Assembly: GCA_047626195.1 (NCBI GenBank)
Contig: JBLHSN010000049.1
Coordinates: 1-24,839 of the forward strand
Direction of reading: 5' to 3'
Length of the DNA stretch: 24,839 bases
Source of the DNA: CAJXTB01 sp047626195
Lineage (GTDB): Bacteria; Myxococcota_A; UBA796; GCA-2862545
The position numbers and the translations under genes are program-made. This document shows, in pieces, positions 16,326 through 24,084 of this stretch (positions are counted from its first letter, which is position 1; every line of letters starts with the position of its first letter). The notes beneath the pieces were generated by a model. It saw only the letters and a program-made list of their open reading frames with translations, was not told the origin of the DNA and did not search any database.

Positions 16326-16365
16326 GGGTCGGTCACAAAGGCCGACGGGTGGTAACGGATAGATA

Positions 16366-18414
16366 ATGCCTCGCTTGCTCGCTCCTCTACTGCTGCTTCT
16401 TGCCTCTGCCGCCCACGCCAGCACGGTAGATGTGCGTGAATGTTTGGACCGCAACGATGTGGTGTGCGCGGAAGCTGAGCTGGACGCCATGGACGCGCGC
16501 GCCAGCACCAATCCAAACATCCAAGCCCTGGTCGCCGAGGTTGCGTTCTACGCGGGCGACTACCCCACTGCCTACGACACACTCAAGATCGCTGTCGACG
16601 GTGGCTGGCAGGACCGCTACGAGCGCTTGGCCCTCTACGAACGCACGCTCTTCACCACGGCTGGCTGGACCGAAGTCGAGCGAGATGGCTTCCGTATTCG
16701 CTACTTGCCGGGAGCAGATGCTGTCCTTGTAGACGATGCCGTCACCGCCCTGGCCGCCACCGTTCAACATACCGTCCCGCTGATTGGTGAGAAGCCCCCA
16801 GGCTCAACAATCGTTGAGCTGTTCCCAGACGCTAAGAGCTTCATCGCGTCGTCGTCATTGACCGAAGACGACGTTCGCACCACCGGTATCGTTGGCCTGT
16901 CGAAGTGGTCACGCCTGCTCGTCACCTCTCCGCGTGTTCTCGGTCGCGGCTACGGGTGGCAAGAGACACTGTCGCACGAGTACCTACACTTGGTCATCGC
17001 ACGCGCTACGAATGACAAAGCACCGGTCTGGCTGCAAGAGGGCATCGCCAAATACCTAGACGGCCGCTACCGCACAGTCGCCGACGACTACATGCCCACT
17101 ATCCACCAGCAAGGTCTCATCGATACCGCGCTGGCGGAAGACGATTTAGTCACCTTCGACGAGATGCATCCGTCGCTTGCCAAGCTCCCCACCGCTGAGC
17201 GCGCCGCACTTGCCTACGCTCAGCTTGCCACCATGCTGCAGTTCTCATTCCAGCAAGGCGGGGACGAACTCCTCTTACGTGCTCTTCCCCGCGTAGGTGC
17301 AGGCGTTGACCCACGAATCGCACTGGCCACTGAATCCGGATTCAGTGATTTCCCGACGTTCGAGCGAGCGTGGCGAACCTGGCTTGGTGAACAGGCGTAC
17401 GTGCAGCGCAATATCGAGACCCTGCCGACCGTCGTCGAAGGCGTCTCCGACATTGAAGGCGACCCCATTCTATCGCAGAACCAAGACCTCGCCCGATGGG
17501 TACGCCTTGGTGATCTGCTTCTTGAGCGTGAACGTCCTGAAGCCGCACTGGTTGAATATGCCAAGGCTATTCCAGCCGACGCCCCCGAGTCGCCGCTCAC
17601 CGCAAACCGAATTGCCCGTGCCCACATCGAGCTCGGCGACACCCTCTCTGCCCGATTGGCCCTGACTCGGTCGCTCGAGAACTACCCGGAGTTCACCCTC
17701 ACCCACAAAACACTGGGCGAGATCTACCGACTCGACAACAACCTCGCCGAATCGCGCAGTAGCTACGCACGCGCCGTAGCCCTCAATCCCTTCGACTGGG
17801 AAGTGCAGCAAGCCCTCGCTGATCTGTACGCCGCCGAAGGCGACCCCGCGCAAGCCCAAGTTCACGCAGGCTACCTGCGCATTCTACGTCGTGGAGGTCA
17901 AGACATCGAGCTGGCCGTCCTGCACGACCGCGGCGGCGACATCGTCCTACCCAGCAGCCGTGGCTCGTCCAATCAACAGGAGCTCATCGGGCAAGACGCC
18001 CCAGCGATCGATGCCGAAGACCTAGACGGCAACCGCATTCGTTTGAGCGACTACGCCGGCAAGGTCATCGTGCTCGACTTCTGGGCTACGTGGTGCGGCC
18101 CATGCCGGGCGTCCATCCCTCACCTGGCCGACCTTCATGCAAACGCTGGCAACGACCTGGTGATCATTGGCATTACCGACGAAGATGTACGCATCATCGA
18201 GCGCTTCCGCCGCCGTACCGAGATGCCCTACACGGTCGCGAGGGACCCGGACAGCGCGACCAAGCGCAACTACGGCGTGAGCTCGCTGCCGACCATGGCA
18301 GTCATTGGCAAGGACGGTCGAGTCACGGCCACCTTCAAGGGCTGGTCGCAAGGAGTACAAGCCCGACTGGACCAAGCAGTTGAGGATGCTCGCGGGGCGA
18401 CGATAACAGAGTAG
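16366..18414 (+). CDS. Secreted peptidase-like / TPR / thioredoxin (TlpA-like) fusion protein
   Basis: A 682-aa exported protein with an Ala/Leu signal peptide ending AHA|S (about residue 18). Residues 18-100 look like TPR-type helices. Residues about 105-345 form a peptidase MA-like (gluzincin) domain with zinc motif HEYLH (204-208) and a third ligand Glu in WLQEGIAKYLDGR (E225). TPR helices follow from about 370 to 520 (ALVEYAKAIP, ARLALTRSLENYPE, SSYARAVALNPFD). The C-terminus (about 540-675) is a thioredoxin fold of the TlpA/ResA type: GQDAPAIDAEDLDG, VIVLDFWATWCGPCRASIP (C577, C580), and SSLPTMAVIGKDG with the cis-Pro. The active sites of both enzyme domains are intact. It is likely periplasmic, perhaps handling disulfides and proteolysis in one envelope complex. 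The ribosome site is weak (GGA). It stands alone on its strand. Confidence 0.88.
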   Translation: MPRLLAPLLLLLASAAHASTVDVRECLDRNDVVCAEAELDAMDARASTNPNIQALVAEVAFYAGDYPTAYDTLKIAVDGGWQDRYERLALYERTLFTTAGWTEVERDGFRIRYLPGADAVLVDDAVTALAATVQHTVPLIGEKPPGSTIVELFPDAKSFIASSSLTEDDVRTTGIVGLSKWSRLLVTSPRVLGRGYGWQETLSHEYLHLVIARATNDKAPVWLQEGIAKYLDGRYRTVADDYMPTIHQQGLIDTALAEDDLVTFDEMHPSLAKLPTAERAALAYAQLATMLQFSFQQGGDELLLRALPRVGAGVDPRIALATESGFSDFPTFERAWRTWLGEQAYVQRNIETLPTVVEGVSDIEGDPILSQNQDLARWVRLGDLLLERERPEAALVEYAKAIPADAPESPLTANRIARAHIELGDTLSARLALTRSLENYPEFTLTHKTLGEIYRLDNNLAESRSSYARAVALNPFDWEVQQALADLYAAEGDPAQAQVHAGYLRILRRGGQDIELAVLHDRGGDIVLPSSRGSSNQQELIGQDAPAIDAEDLDGNRIRLSDYAGKVIVLDFWATWCGPCRASIPHLADLHANAGNDLVIIGITDEDVRIIERFRRRTEMPYTVARDPDSATKRNYGVSSLPTMAVIGKDGRVTATFKGWSQGVQARLDQAVEDARGATITE

Positions 18415-18511
18415 CGTGTCGCTGTTCGCTCTCCGCAACGGCACAAACAAGGAGCGCCAGGAACCCGACCGTACCGTCGAGTCCGAGGCCCCTCACCCAC
18501 GCATCCAGTAG

Positions 18512-20212
18512 CTACGGATGCTGTAGGTCACGCAACGTCTTCCAGTACGCCTGGAGCTGCACAGGCGTCGGCTCACCGTTGAGCCAGTACGGCTGCTTCG
18601 CCGGTTCAGGCCGTCGCGCTGTCATTCCAGCACCTTCTGCCTCACCCATCACGATAGGAGCCGCAGCCGGCGTGGGAAGGGGTGTTTCCCCCGCCGTGTC
18701 GGAGATCTGCGCGGCAACCGCTGCACCAGCCGCCTGGACCGGCTCCGCTTCTTCGGATGACGGCTCGACAGTCAGTCGCACAGGGACCGCACCCGCTTCC
18801 TCAAGCGCAACCCGCTCCTCGGCCACGCGACGCTCTTGCGCCTCATATTGGCGTGCCTTTGCCCGGACCTGCTCAACGGCTTCCGTCGCCCGCTCTGCCT
18901 CTTGAGCGATACTCGAGGCCCCAGCAAGACCAGCAGCCTCTGCCGCTTCACGCGCCGGCGCTGCGTGTTGCTGACGGGCTTGCGCTGCTGCTTCACGTTC
19001 CACACGGATGCGCTCAGCAGCCGCCGCTGCTGCAGTCACACGCTCTGCAGCTACCACTTCCTCGGCGGTTTCACGGTCTTGTTCTTCCGCAAGCGCTGTC
19101 GCTGCAGCGGCTTGTAGACGTTCTTCCGCCTGGCTAGCGGCAGCTTGTACAGCACGCTCACGGGCTTGCTCTTCGACACGAGCCATCGTTTGGACAGCGT
19201 GCTCCGCCTCGCCGTCGGCACGCGCCTGGGCCTGCTCAGACGCTTGTTGGGCAGGCTCGGCTTCGTGCACAGCCGCCTGGTGGGCCTGCGTACTCTCGCG
19301 TTCCATTAACTCTATGGCACGCTCAGCAGTCTGTTGCGCCTGCGTCGTCTCACGCTCGGTCCGCGTGGTCTCGCGTTCACCCCGCTCCTCAACACGTTCA
19401 ACAGTCTGTTCCGCTTGCGCCGTCTCGCGCTCGGCACGCTCTGTGGCCCGTACCACAGCGGCAGCTTCGCGCTCAGCGCTCGACATCCCAGCAGTCAAGA
19501 CCGCCGGCGCAGCCACTAAACCAGGAGAGGTGGCCGCCACACGAGCAGTGGCGAACTCGGATTCTTGACGCGAGACCGCCACCGAGTTCTCCATCAATAA
19601 GCTTGGTGGAATCCCGTCTCCACCAGCTTCTGTGTACTTGCGCTCGGCGTTGGCCACATCTTCCAGCGCCCGCTGAAAGTCCAGCTCGGCCGACGCCCGT
19701 GCTTCACCCAGCCGCGCCACATCGAGGGCCTGCACCTCAACATCGACTGCGCGTCCCAACGCCAACTGGCGCTCTGAACGACGCACATCGGCTTGCGCCT
19801 GGACCACTACAAGCTGTGCTTCCAATAGCGATACGCGCTCATTCTGCACGCCTGCCTGTCCGCGCAGGGCATCGAGAACCGCCTCACTCATTGCCAGACG
19901 CTCGGTCACCGCTGCTACCTGGTCGGTGGCGCCTGCTTTTCGAGTAGACTTGATGGCAGCCCTGTCGGCTTGAATGGTTGCCCGTTGTGCACGGATTTCG
20001 AGATCGAGGACCTCCGCGTCGTCCCGGGCGTCGCGAACGTCGCGTTCTTTCTGCGCAACCGCACCGTCTAGTCCATCAATCTCGACCTGGAGGGTATCAG
20101 CAATAACCATAGACCTCTGCGGCAGCTGACGGACCAGTGAATTGCTGACTTGCGGCGCTCCACAACCTACTGAGAGCAACAACGCAACAGACGCTTGGAG
20201 TAAACTGCGCAT
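18512..20212 (-). CDS. Long coiled-coil, Ala/Glu/Arg-rich lipoprotein
   Basis: A 566-aa predicted lipoprotein. The ATG at 20212 has GAGG six bases upstream and gives the signal MRSLLQASVALLLSVGC (lipobox SVGC); the 17 residues before it in the open frame do not look like a leader. The N-terminal third has heptad-like helices (KERDVRDARDDAEVLDLEI, VAAVTERLAMSEAVLDAL). The middle, about residues 235-440, is an extremely Ala/Glu/Arg/Gln-rich, low-complexity helix with repeated ERETxQAxQTxERxxE-type units, like the rod of TolA. The last 40 residues are globular-looking with YWLNGEP and AYWKTL. It could span the periplasm from an outer membrane anchor. It lies 110 bases downstream of the Cache kinase on the same strand. 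No family recognised. Confidence 0.78.
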   Translation of the reverse strand: MRSLLQASVALLLSVGCGAPQVSNSLVRQLPQRSMVIADTLQVEIDGLDGAVAQKERDVRDARDDAEVLDLEIRAQRATIQADRAAIKSTRKAGATDQVAAVTERLAMSEAVLDALRGQAGVQNERVSLLEAQLVVVQAQADVRRSERQLALGRAVDVEVQALDVARLGEARASAELDFQRALEDVANAERKYTEAGGDGIPPSLLMENSVAVSRQESEFATARVAATSPGLVAAPAVLTAGMSSAEREAAAVVRATERAERETAQAEQTVERVEERGERETTRTERETTQAQQTAERAIELMERESTQAHQAAVHEAEPAQQASEQAQARADGEAEHAVQTMARVEEQARERAVQAAASQAEERLQAAAATALAEEQDRETAEEVVAAERVTAAAAAAERIRVEREAAAQARQQHAAPAREAAEAAGLAGASSIAQEAERATEAVEQVRAKARQYEAQERRVAEERVALEEAGAVPVRLTVEPSSEEAEPVQAAGAAVAAQISDTAGETPLPTPAAAPIVMGEAEGAGMTARRPEPAKQPYWLNGEPTPVQLQAYWKTLRDLQHP

Positions 20213-20322
20213 ACTGAACCTCGGGGGAATCGGTACAATGACTGCATGATGATGGAATATCATAAACCTACGACCCGATGTAGGACCGCTGACGCGGGAC
20301 TATCCACGCACGGCACACCACC

Positions 20323-22557
20323 CTACAGCGACGCCAAGTCCGCTTCACGGATCTGCAGCACATAGGTCCATGGAACCGCCAACATCGGCGTCCAAACAAA
20401 CAGCATCGACTCTCCCTCAACCTCCGTCACCACCTGACCTGCAGGATGGCGGTCCATCTGTGCCAGAACCTCAGTCATCGGAAATGGGACCGGCGAGTAG
20501 GTCGTCATGGTCCGTGCGGTGGCCTTCTGCTCGGAACGAACCACCACCCGGTCATTGGAGTCGACGAGCCACGCTTCGGCCGGTATCGACAGGTCCGTGG
20601 GATCCAAATAGCGTTCAATAAAGGCACCGAAAGCAAGGTCTGCCGCAGCCACTCCCAGACGCTCGCCTTGGGCATCTCGAATCGCCAGTGTACACGTCAG
20701 CAACAAACCTGGGTCACTCTCTTCGACCGATAGCGCGCTCCACTGTGGCCCATTCCCATCGGCCCCCACCCGGTACCAAGGGCGTGTCCGTGGGTCCAAA
20801 TCCAGTGAATACCCGCCCACACCTGGATAACCAGCCAGTACGCCTTGCTCGGTCGCGACATACGTCCACGTGGCGATGAGCCCTTCATCCAACACACGTT
20901 GGCGTACGCCTTCCCACGGGCGCCGTGCCAGAGCCGGATTCTCCGACCGCAACAGCGCGAGGCGAAGCTGAGGCATCAATCCCACGAGCTGTTGCAGCTG
21001 CTCGCGCACCAAAAGTAGCGGTACGCTCTGTGGAACATGCAAGTCGGGATGTTCCATCGAGATGACCGCACCGTAGTGGGCGCTCTGCACCTGGTCTGGA
21101 GGGCCCTCGGGCTCGCCGAATGTTGTCGCCAAGTACACGGGCAAAGAGGTCTGTGGCGTACGCGTCAGCGCTTCTGCAGCGGCCCCTCCCAGCCCCGTTA
21201 CCAGCGCTTCGGTGTTGAACAACTCGGCGTCGATAATGCTCGCCTGCTGCCTGGCCGCGGTCAATGCAACGATAACGTGGCGCTCGCGTTCCTCTGCAGC
21301 CCGCTCGGACACCTCGGCTGCAGCCATCACTCCCACGACTGCAATTAGAGCGACTGCAAACAAGGAGGCAAGCAGCAGACCGATGATACTGAGCGTTGCC
21401 TGCCGATGGCGGGCCACGGACCGGCCAACGGTCTGGGCCCAAGAATCTGGGCTCGCCAAGACAGGTTCGTCCCGCAGGAACCGCCGCACGTCATCCGCCA
21501 ACTCCTCCACAGACTCAAACCGGTCCTGCGGCGCCAGTCGAGTGGCTTTGCGCACAATACCGAACAACTGACGCGGAATCCGTTCACTGTGAGCGTGGAC
21601 CATTGGCGGTACATCGCCATTGCTCGCTTTCATCAGCACCATGTACGACGTCTTCCCGCGCAACGCCCGAGTCAACGACACCATCTCGAACAGCATGAGA
21701 CCCAGCGCATACTGGTCACTGCTTGCGTCGAGTTGATCGTTTTCACCGCGCGCCTGTTCCGGTGAGCAGTACTGCGGTGTGCCAACAACCGTTCCAATCT
21801 CGGTTCCCTCTCCGGCAGTGCTCGACGGCAGCCCTTCGAGTGTCCCTTCCGTGGCCCCAATCAGCTTCGCTACACCCCAGTCCACCACCAGCACCTCGTG
21901 AAAGGCGCCCAGCATGATGTTGTCCGGCTTCAAGTCGCGGTGCAACACCCCCCGCGAGTGCGCGTAGGCGACCGCGTTGCAAATCTGCACAAAGACATCT
22001 AGACGAGACGTGAGGTCATGCTCGTCGTCTGGCTTGTTGCCGCGACCGTATTGGGCCCCACAGGCCGTCAGCCAAGCGGTGAGCGTGCGCCCACGAATCA
22101 GCTTCATTGAGTACGATGGCACACCGTTTCGGTCGGATGACAAGGCATAGACAGGCACAATCCCAGGATGGTCGAGCTGTGCCGTGATCTGCGCTTCAGC
22201 CTTGAACCGCCCGAGCATCACGTCATTGTGGACCGCCTTTGGGTCCATCTTCTTCACAGCCACATTTCGGCCCAAGGTACTGTCGCGTGCCGCGTGTACA
22301 AACCCCATCGCTCCACGACCCAGCTCGCTCACCAAATGCAGTGGCACCTCCAACGAGTCTTGAACGGGCCCTTCAGACAGGGTGATGACGCTCTCAAGGT
22401 CCGACATTAATTCCTGAAGCCGTGCATGAACGAACACACCTTCATTGCACAGCTCTACCAAGACGTCTCCGACGTCTCGTCCGCCCGCTGCTAAGCGCTC
22501 CTCCACCGCATCAGCGATGCGAGGCTCCACCCGGTCCAACCACCATTGACGGTTCAT
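20323..22557 (-). CDS. Transmembrane Ser/Thr protein kinase with periplasmic Cache-like sensor domain
   Basis: A 744-aa kinase. The ATG at 22557 is preferred over the GTG at 22572 because AGGAG lies seven bases before it. An N-terminal helical stretch (1-75) precedes the catalytic domain (about 75-360): Gly loop GRGAMGFVHAA, K102 in NVAVKKMD, HRDLKPDN (206-213), DWG (226-228) in place of DFG, and GTPQYCSPEQ. DWG is a common variant in bacterial kinases and the metal-binding Asp is kept, so activity is likely. One membrane helix lies at about 387-410. The periplasmic part (about 430-740) has the Cache pattern, notably YSLDLDPRTRPWYRVG and a strand-rich end such as LLLTCTLAIRD and LGVAAADLAF. 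It probably senses a small extracellular ligand. It is divergent from the TPR-peptide-sigma operon and upstream of the coiled-coil lipoprotein. Confidence 0.9.
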   Translation of the reverse strand: MNRQWWLDRVEPRIADAVEERLAAGGRDVGDVLVELCNEGVFVHARLQELMSDLESVITLSEGPVQDSLEVPLHLVSELGRGAMGFVHAARDSTLGRNVAVKKMDPKAVHNDVMLGRFKAEAQITAQLDHPGIVPVYALSSDRNGVPSYSMKLIRGRTLTAWLTACGAQYGRGNKPDDEHDLTSRLDVFVQICNAVAYAHSRGVLHRDLKPDNIMLGAFHEVLVVDWGVAKLIGATEGTLEGLPSSTAGEGTEIGTVVGTPQYCSPEQARGENDQLDASSDQYALGLMLFEMVSLTRALRGKTSYMVLMKASNGDVPPMVHAHSERIPRQLFGIVRKATRLAPQDRFESVEELADDVRRFLRDEPVLASPDSWAQTVGRSVARHRQATLSIIGLLLASLFAVALIAVVGVMAAAEVSERAAEERERHVIVALTAARQQASIIDAELFNTEALVTGLGGAAAEALTRTPQTSLPVYLATTFGEPEGPPDQVQSAHYGAVISMEHPDLHVPQSVPLLLVREQLQQLVGLMPQLRLALLRSENPALARRPWEGVRQRVLDEGLIATWTYVATEQGVLAGYPGVGGYSLDLDPRTRPWYRVGADGNGPQWSALSVEESDPGLLLTCTLAIRDAQGERLGVAAADLAFGAFIERYLDPTDLSIPAEAWLVDSNDRVVVRSEQKATARTMTTYSPVPFPMTEVLAQMDRHPAGQVVTEVEGESMLFVWTPMLAVPWTYVLQIREADLASL

Positions 22558-22571
22558 GTCCGCGCTCCTCA

Positions 22572-22609
22572 CGTCAACACAACGTCAACCACGGACTGTT
22601 TTCGTCACC
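22572..22609. promoter_or_regulatory. Direct repeats CGTCAAC in the kinase / TPR divergent region
   Basis: CGTCAAC occurs at 22572-22578 and 22583-22589 (11 bases apart), with a near copy CGTCACC at 22603-22609 (20 bases further). The roughly helical-turn spacing in the 126-base divergent gap (22558-22683) suggests half-sites of an operator. On the minus strand the first copy abuts the kinase ribosome site. A CATCT / AGATG hairpin lies at 22638-22652. No sigma70-type promoter was clear on either strand. Confidence 0.3.
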
Positions 22610-22683
22610 ATGGTTAACATTCTGGCATCTGACCATACATCTATTGCAGATGTGCTGCTGCACTCGCTTTTTAGGAAATCATC

Positions 22684-23289
22684 ATGGACTACCGCTCCGT
22701 TCTTGAGCGCATCATTGAACAGGTCGACTCGGTCGCCTACCTCACGCCATCGGCCCAGGTAGACCCTCGTCACCGCCGGGTGCTCACCGAAATCGGTGCC
22801 ATGATTCAGGACTCTTCAACCACTCCGGACCATATTCGCGCTCACATTCAGCACCACTACGAGAGTGGTCGGCTGGACCGGGTGCACTATCTATCGGCAC
22901 TTCATGTGTTGGCCGCCAGTCCGCGAGTGCAAGATTGGGGAGAAGCCGCTCGGTTGGCCGGTGAGCAAGAGCTCGCGGCTCTGGACCACGGTGGCCCCTT
23001 CAAGGAAACCAATCTCGCTGCCGTGGACCGTCACCGCGGCGTTGTGGCCTACTTACGCGGCCACTACGACAACGCTCTCGACCACTTCTCACGCGCCCTC
23101 GAGCGCCAGCGCAGCGCCGAGAACCTCGGCAACGTCTTGTGCGCCCTCGTCCGGTTGGGCGAAATTGACGAAGCACGGTCGCTGTTCGCGCAAATTCGCG
23201 CAACACTTCCACAAGCTCTGGTCACGGAACTCATCGCGATGGTGAACCAAGACCCCGATCTGGCTCTTTTACGAACGGAGGACGCATGA
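22684..23289 (+). CDS. TPR-like helical protein
   Basis: A 201-aa protein starting at the ATG at 22684, with AGGA seven bases upstream. It lacks a signal peptide and looks cytoplasmic. It is all helix; the second half has clear tetratricopeptide character (HRGVVAYLRGHYDNALDHF followed by NVLCALVRLGEIDEA), consistent with one or two TPR units, and the first half is a less certain helical domain. TPR proteins mediate protein-protein contacts. Its stop overlaps the next start as ATGA, and it is first in the operon that ends in the sigma factor, so it may link that factor to the divergent kinase. Confidence 0.8.
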   Translation: MDYRSVLERIIEQVDSVAYLTPSAQVDPRHRRVLTEIGAMIQDSSTTPDHIRAHIQHHYESGRLDRVHYLSALHVLAASPRVQDWGEAARLAGEQELAALDHGGPFKETNLAAVDRHRGVVAYLRGHYDNALDHFSRALERQRSAENLGNVLCALVRLGEIDEARSLFAQIRATLPQALVTELIAMVNQDPDLALLRTEDA

Positions 23290-23459
23290 ACGCGTTGATT
23301 CTCTTTTTTGTCTGGGTACTCGCCTCAATCTCTGGCGGTGACCCCTGTGACAACCCACAATTCGCCGCCGCCTACGCCGACGAATGTGGTGAAGACGTAG
23401 CTCCGACCGCAATCCCCAAGTCGGACAGCTGCGTCACCGACATCTCGAACGGATTCTAA
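23286..23459 (+). CDS. 57-aa exported Cys-containing peptide
   Basis: A short gene with its own strong ribosome site, GGAGG at 23277-23281, four bases before the ATG. The ATG overlaps the TPR stop (ATGA) and the TAA ends one base before the sigma factor ATG. The product starts with a hydrophobic signal-like segment (MNALILFFVWVLASISGG), then about 40 acidic residues with three Cys (C21, C34, C49) and the ending TDISNGF. There is no lipobox before C21 of the usual type, so release to the periplasm is more likely than lipidation. Because the sigma gene has no good ribosome site, its translation probably depends on this one. I know of no matching family. It might be a signal, an accessory to the sensor, or a coupling leader peptide. 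Confidence 0.75.
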   Translation: MNALILFFVWVLASISGGDPCDNPQFAAAYADECGEDVAPTAIPKSDSCVTDISNGF

Positions 23460-23460
23460 A

Positions 23461-24066
23461 ATGACCGAGCTGACCTACCAGCTCCAGGATCTGTTAGCGG
23501 ACCGGCACACGCAGGAATCCCGCGCACTCTTCGAGCTGTTGTTGAAATACGTGAACCGTCGTGTGCGGAGCGCGGCTTGGCGCTGCTGCCGAGGCGTGTT
23601 TGGCGAGTCCGAGCTAGACGAAATTGTGAGCGATGTCCTGCTTCAGCTGATGACGGGCGCTCTCGCGCGCTTCCGTGGTGAGACCACAGGTGAGATGCTG
23701 GCTTTTGTGCGCACCGTTGCCGATCGCTCGCTGTGGCGCGCAGCCCGAAAGGTACAGCGCGAGCGCAAGGCCATCCACCACGACGAACGTATTGTCCGTG
23801 CGTGGAATGCCGAGCTGCCATCTCCAGAGGCCCTCGTACGCTTGGTGCCGGATTCCCCGCTCAGCGACGCCGATGAGACCTACTTACGTGGGCTCCTCGC
23901 AGCAGGCAGCAAGGTCGCCTACGCTAGAGAGACCGGTGTGTCTCGCGCAGCCGTGACCCAGCGTGTCAAGCGCATCCAGACCCGAATCGCCAAGCTCGCG
24001 GACGGTGAGCAGATGGCCGTCGACGCCTGGCTGCACAACGCCGCCCACGAGATCCTCACCCAGTAG
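23461..24066 (+). CDS. Sigma-70-family (ECF-like) transcription factor
   Basis: A 201-aa protein with two separated DNA-binding-type regions. Residues about 20-100 match sigma region 2: a helix ALFELLLKYVNRRVRS, then SELDEIVSDVLLQLM with the acidic residues usual in region 2.2, and LAFVRTVADRSLWRAARK. Residues about 120-175 match region 4, with the helix-turn-helix SKVAYARETGVSRAAVTQRVKR. A 20-residue helical tail follows. There is no anti-sigma gene nearby. The only other gene of a regulatory type is the divergent kinase, which recalls sigma factors controlled by threonine phosphorylation (the ECF43/PknT precedent). It lacks a good ribosome site and starts one base after the 57-aa peptide, so it is likely translationally coupled. 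Confidence 0.8.
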   Translation: MTELTYQLQDLLADRHTQESRALFELLLKYVNRRVRSAAWRCCRGVFGESELDEIVSDVLLQLMTGALARFRGETTGEMLAFVRTVADRSLWRAARKVQRERKAIHHDERIVRAWNAELPSPEALVRLVPDSPLSDADETYLRGLLAAGSKVAYARETGVSRAAVTQRVKRIQTRIAKLADGEQMAVDAWLHNAAHEILTQ

Positions 24067-24071
24067 TAGCG

Positions 24072-24083
24072 CGGCTGCAGCCG
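24072..24083. terminator. Palindrome between convergent sigma factor and methyltransferase genes
   Basis: CGGCTGCAGCCG is a perfect 12-base palindrome lying between the sigma stop (24066) and the methyltransferase stop (24085). As RNA it gives only a four-base stem around TGCA and has no T-run, so a bidirectional terminator role is possible but weak. Confidence 0.25.
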
Positions 24084-24084
24084 G

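Noticed and set aside
18416..18511. 31-codon GTG frame filling the gap between the fusion gene and the lipoprotein gene
   Set aside because: It starts one base after the upstream stop, but has no ribosome site, no hydrophobic or patterned sequence, and the length is expected by chance in GC-rich DNA.
19008..19568. 186-aa Ala/Ser/Arg-rich frame on the + strand
   Set aside because: It is the antisense of the Ala/Glu/Arg-rich rod of the coiled-coil lipoprotein; low-complexity coding DNA opens the opposite frames.
20268..20285. CCTAC-N8-GTAGG hairpin between the kinase and the lipoprotein gene as terminator
   Set aside because: Five-base stem with a short, impure T-run; not distinguishable from chance.
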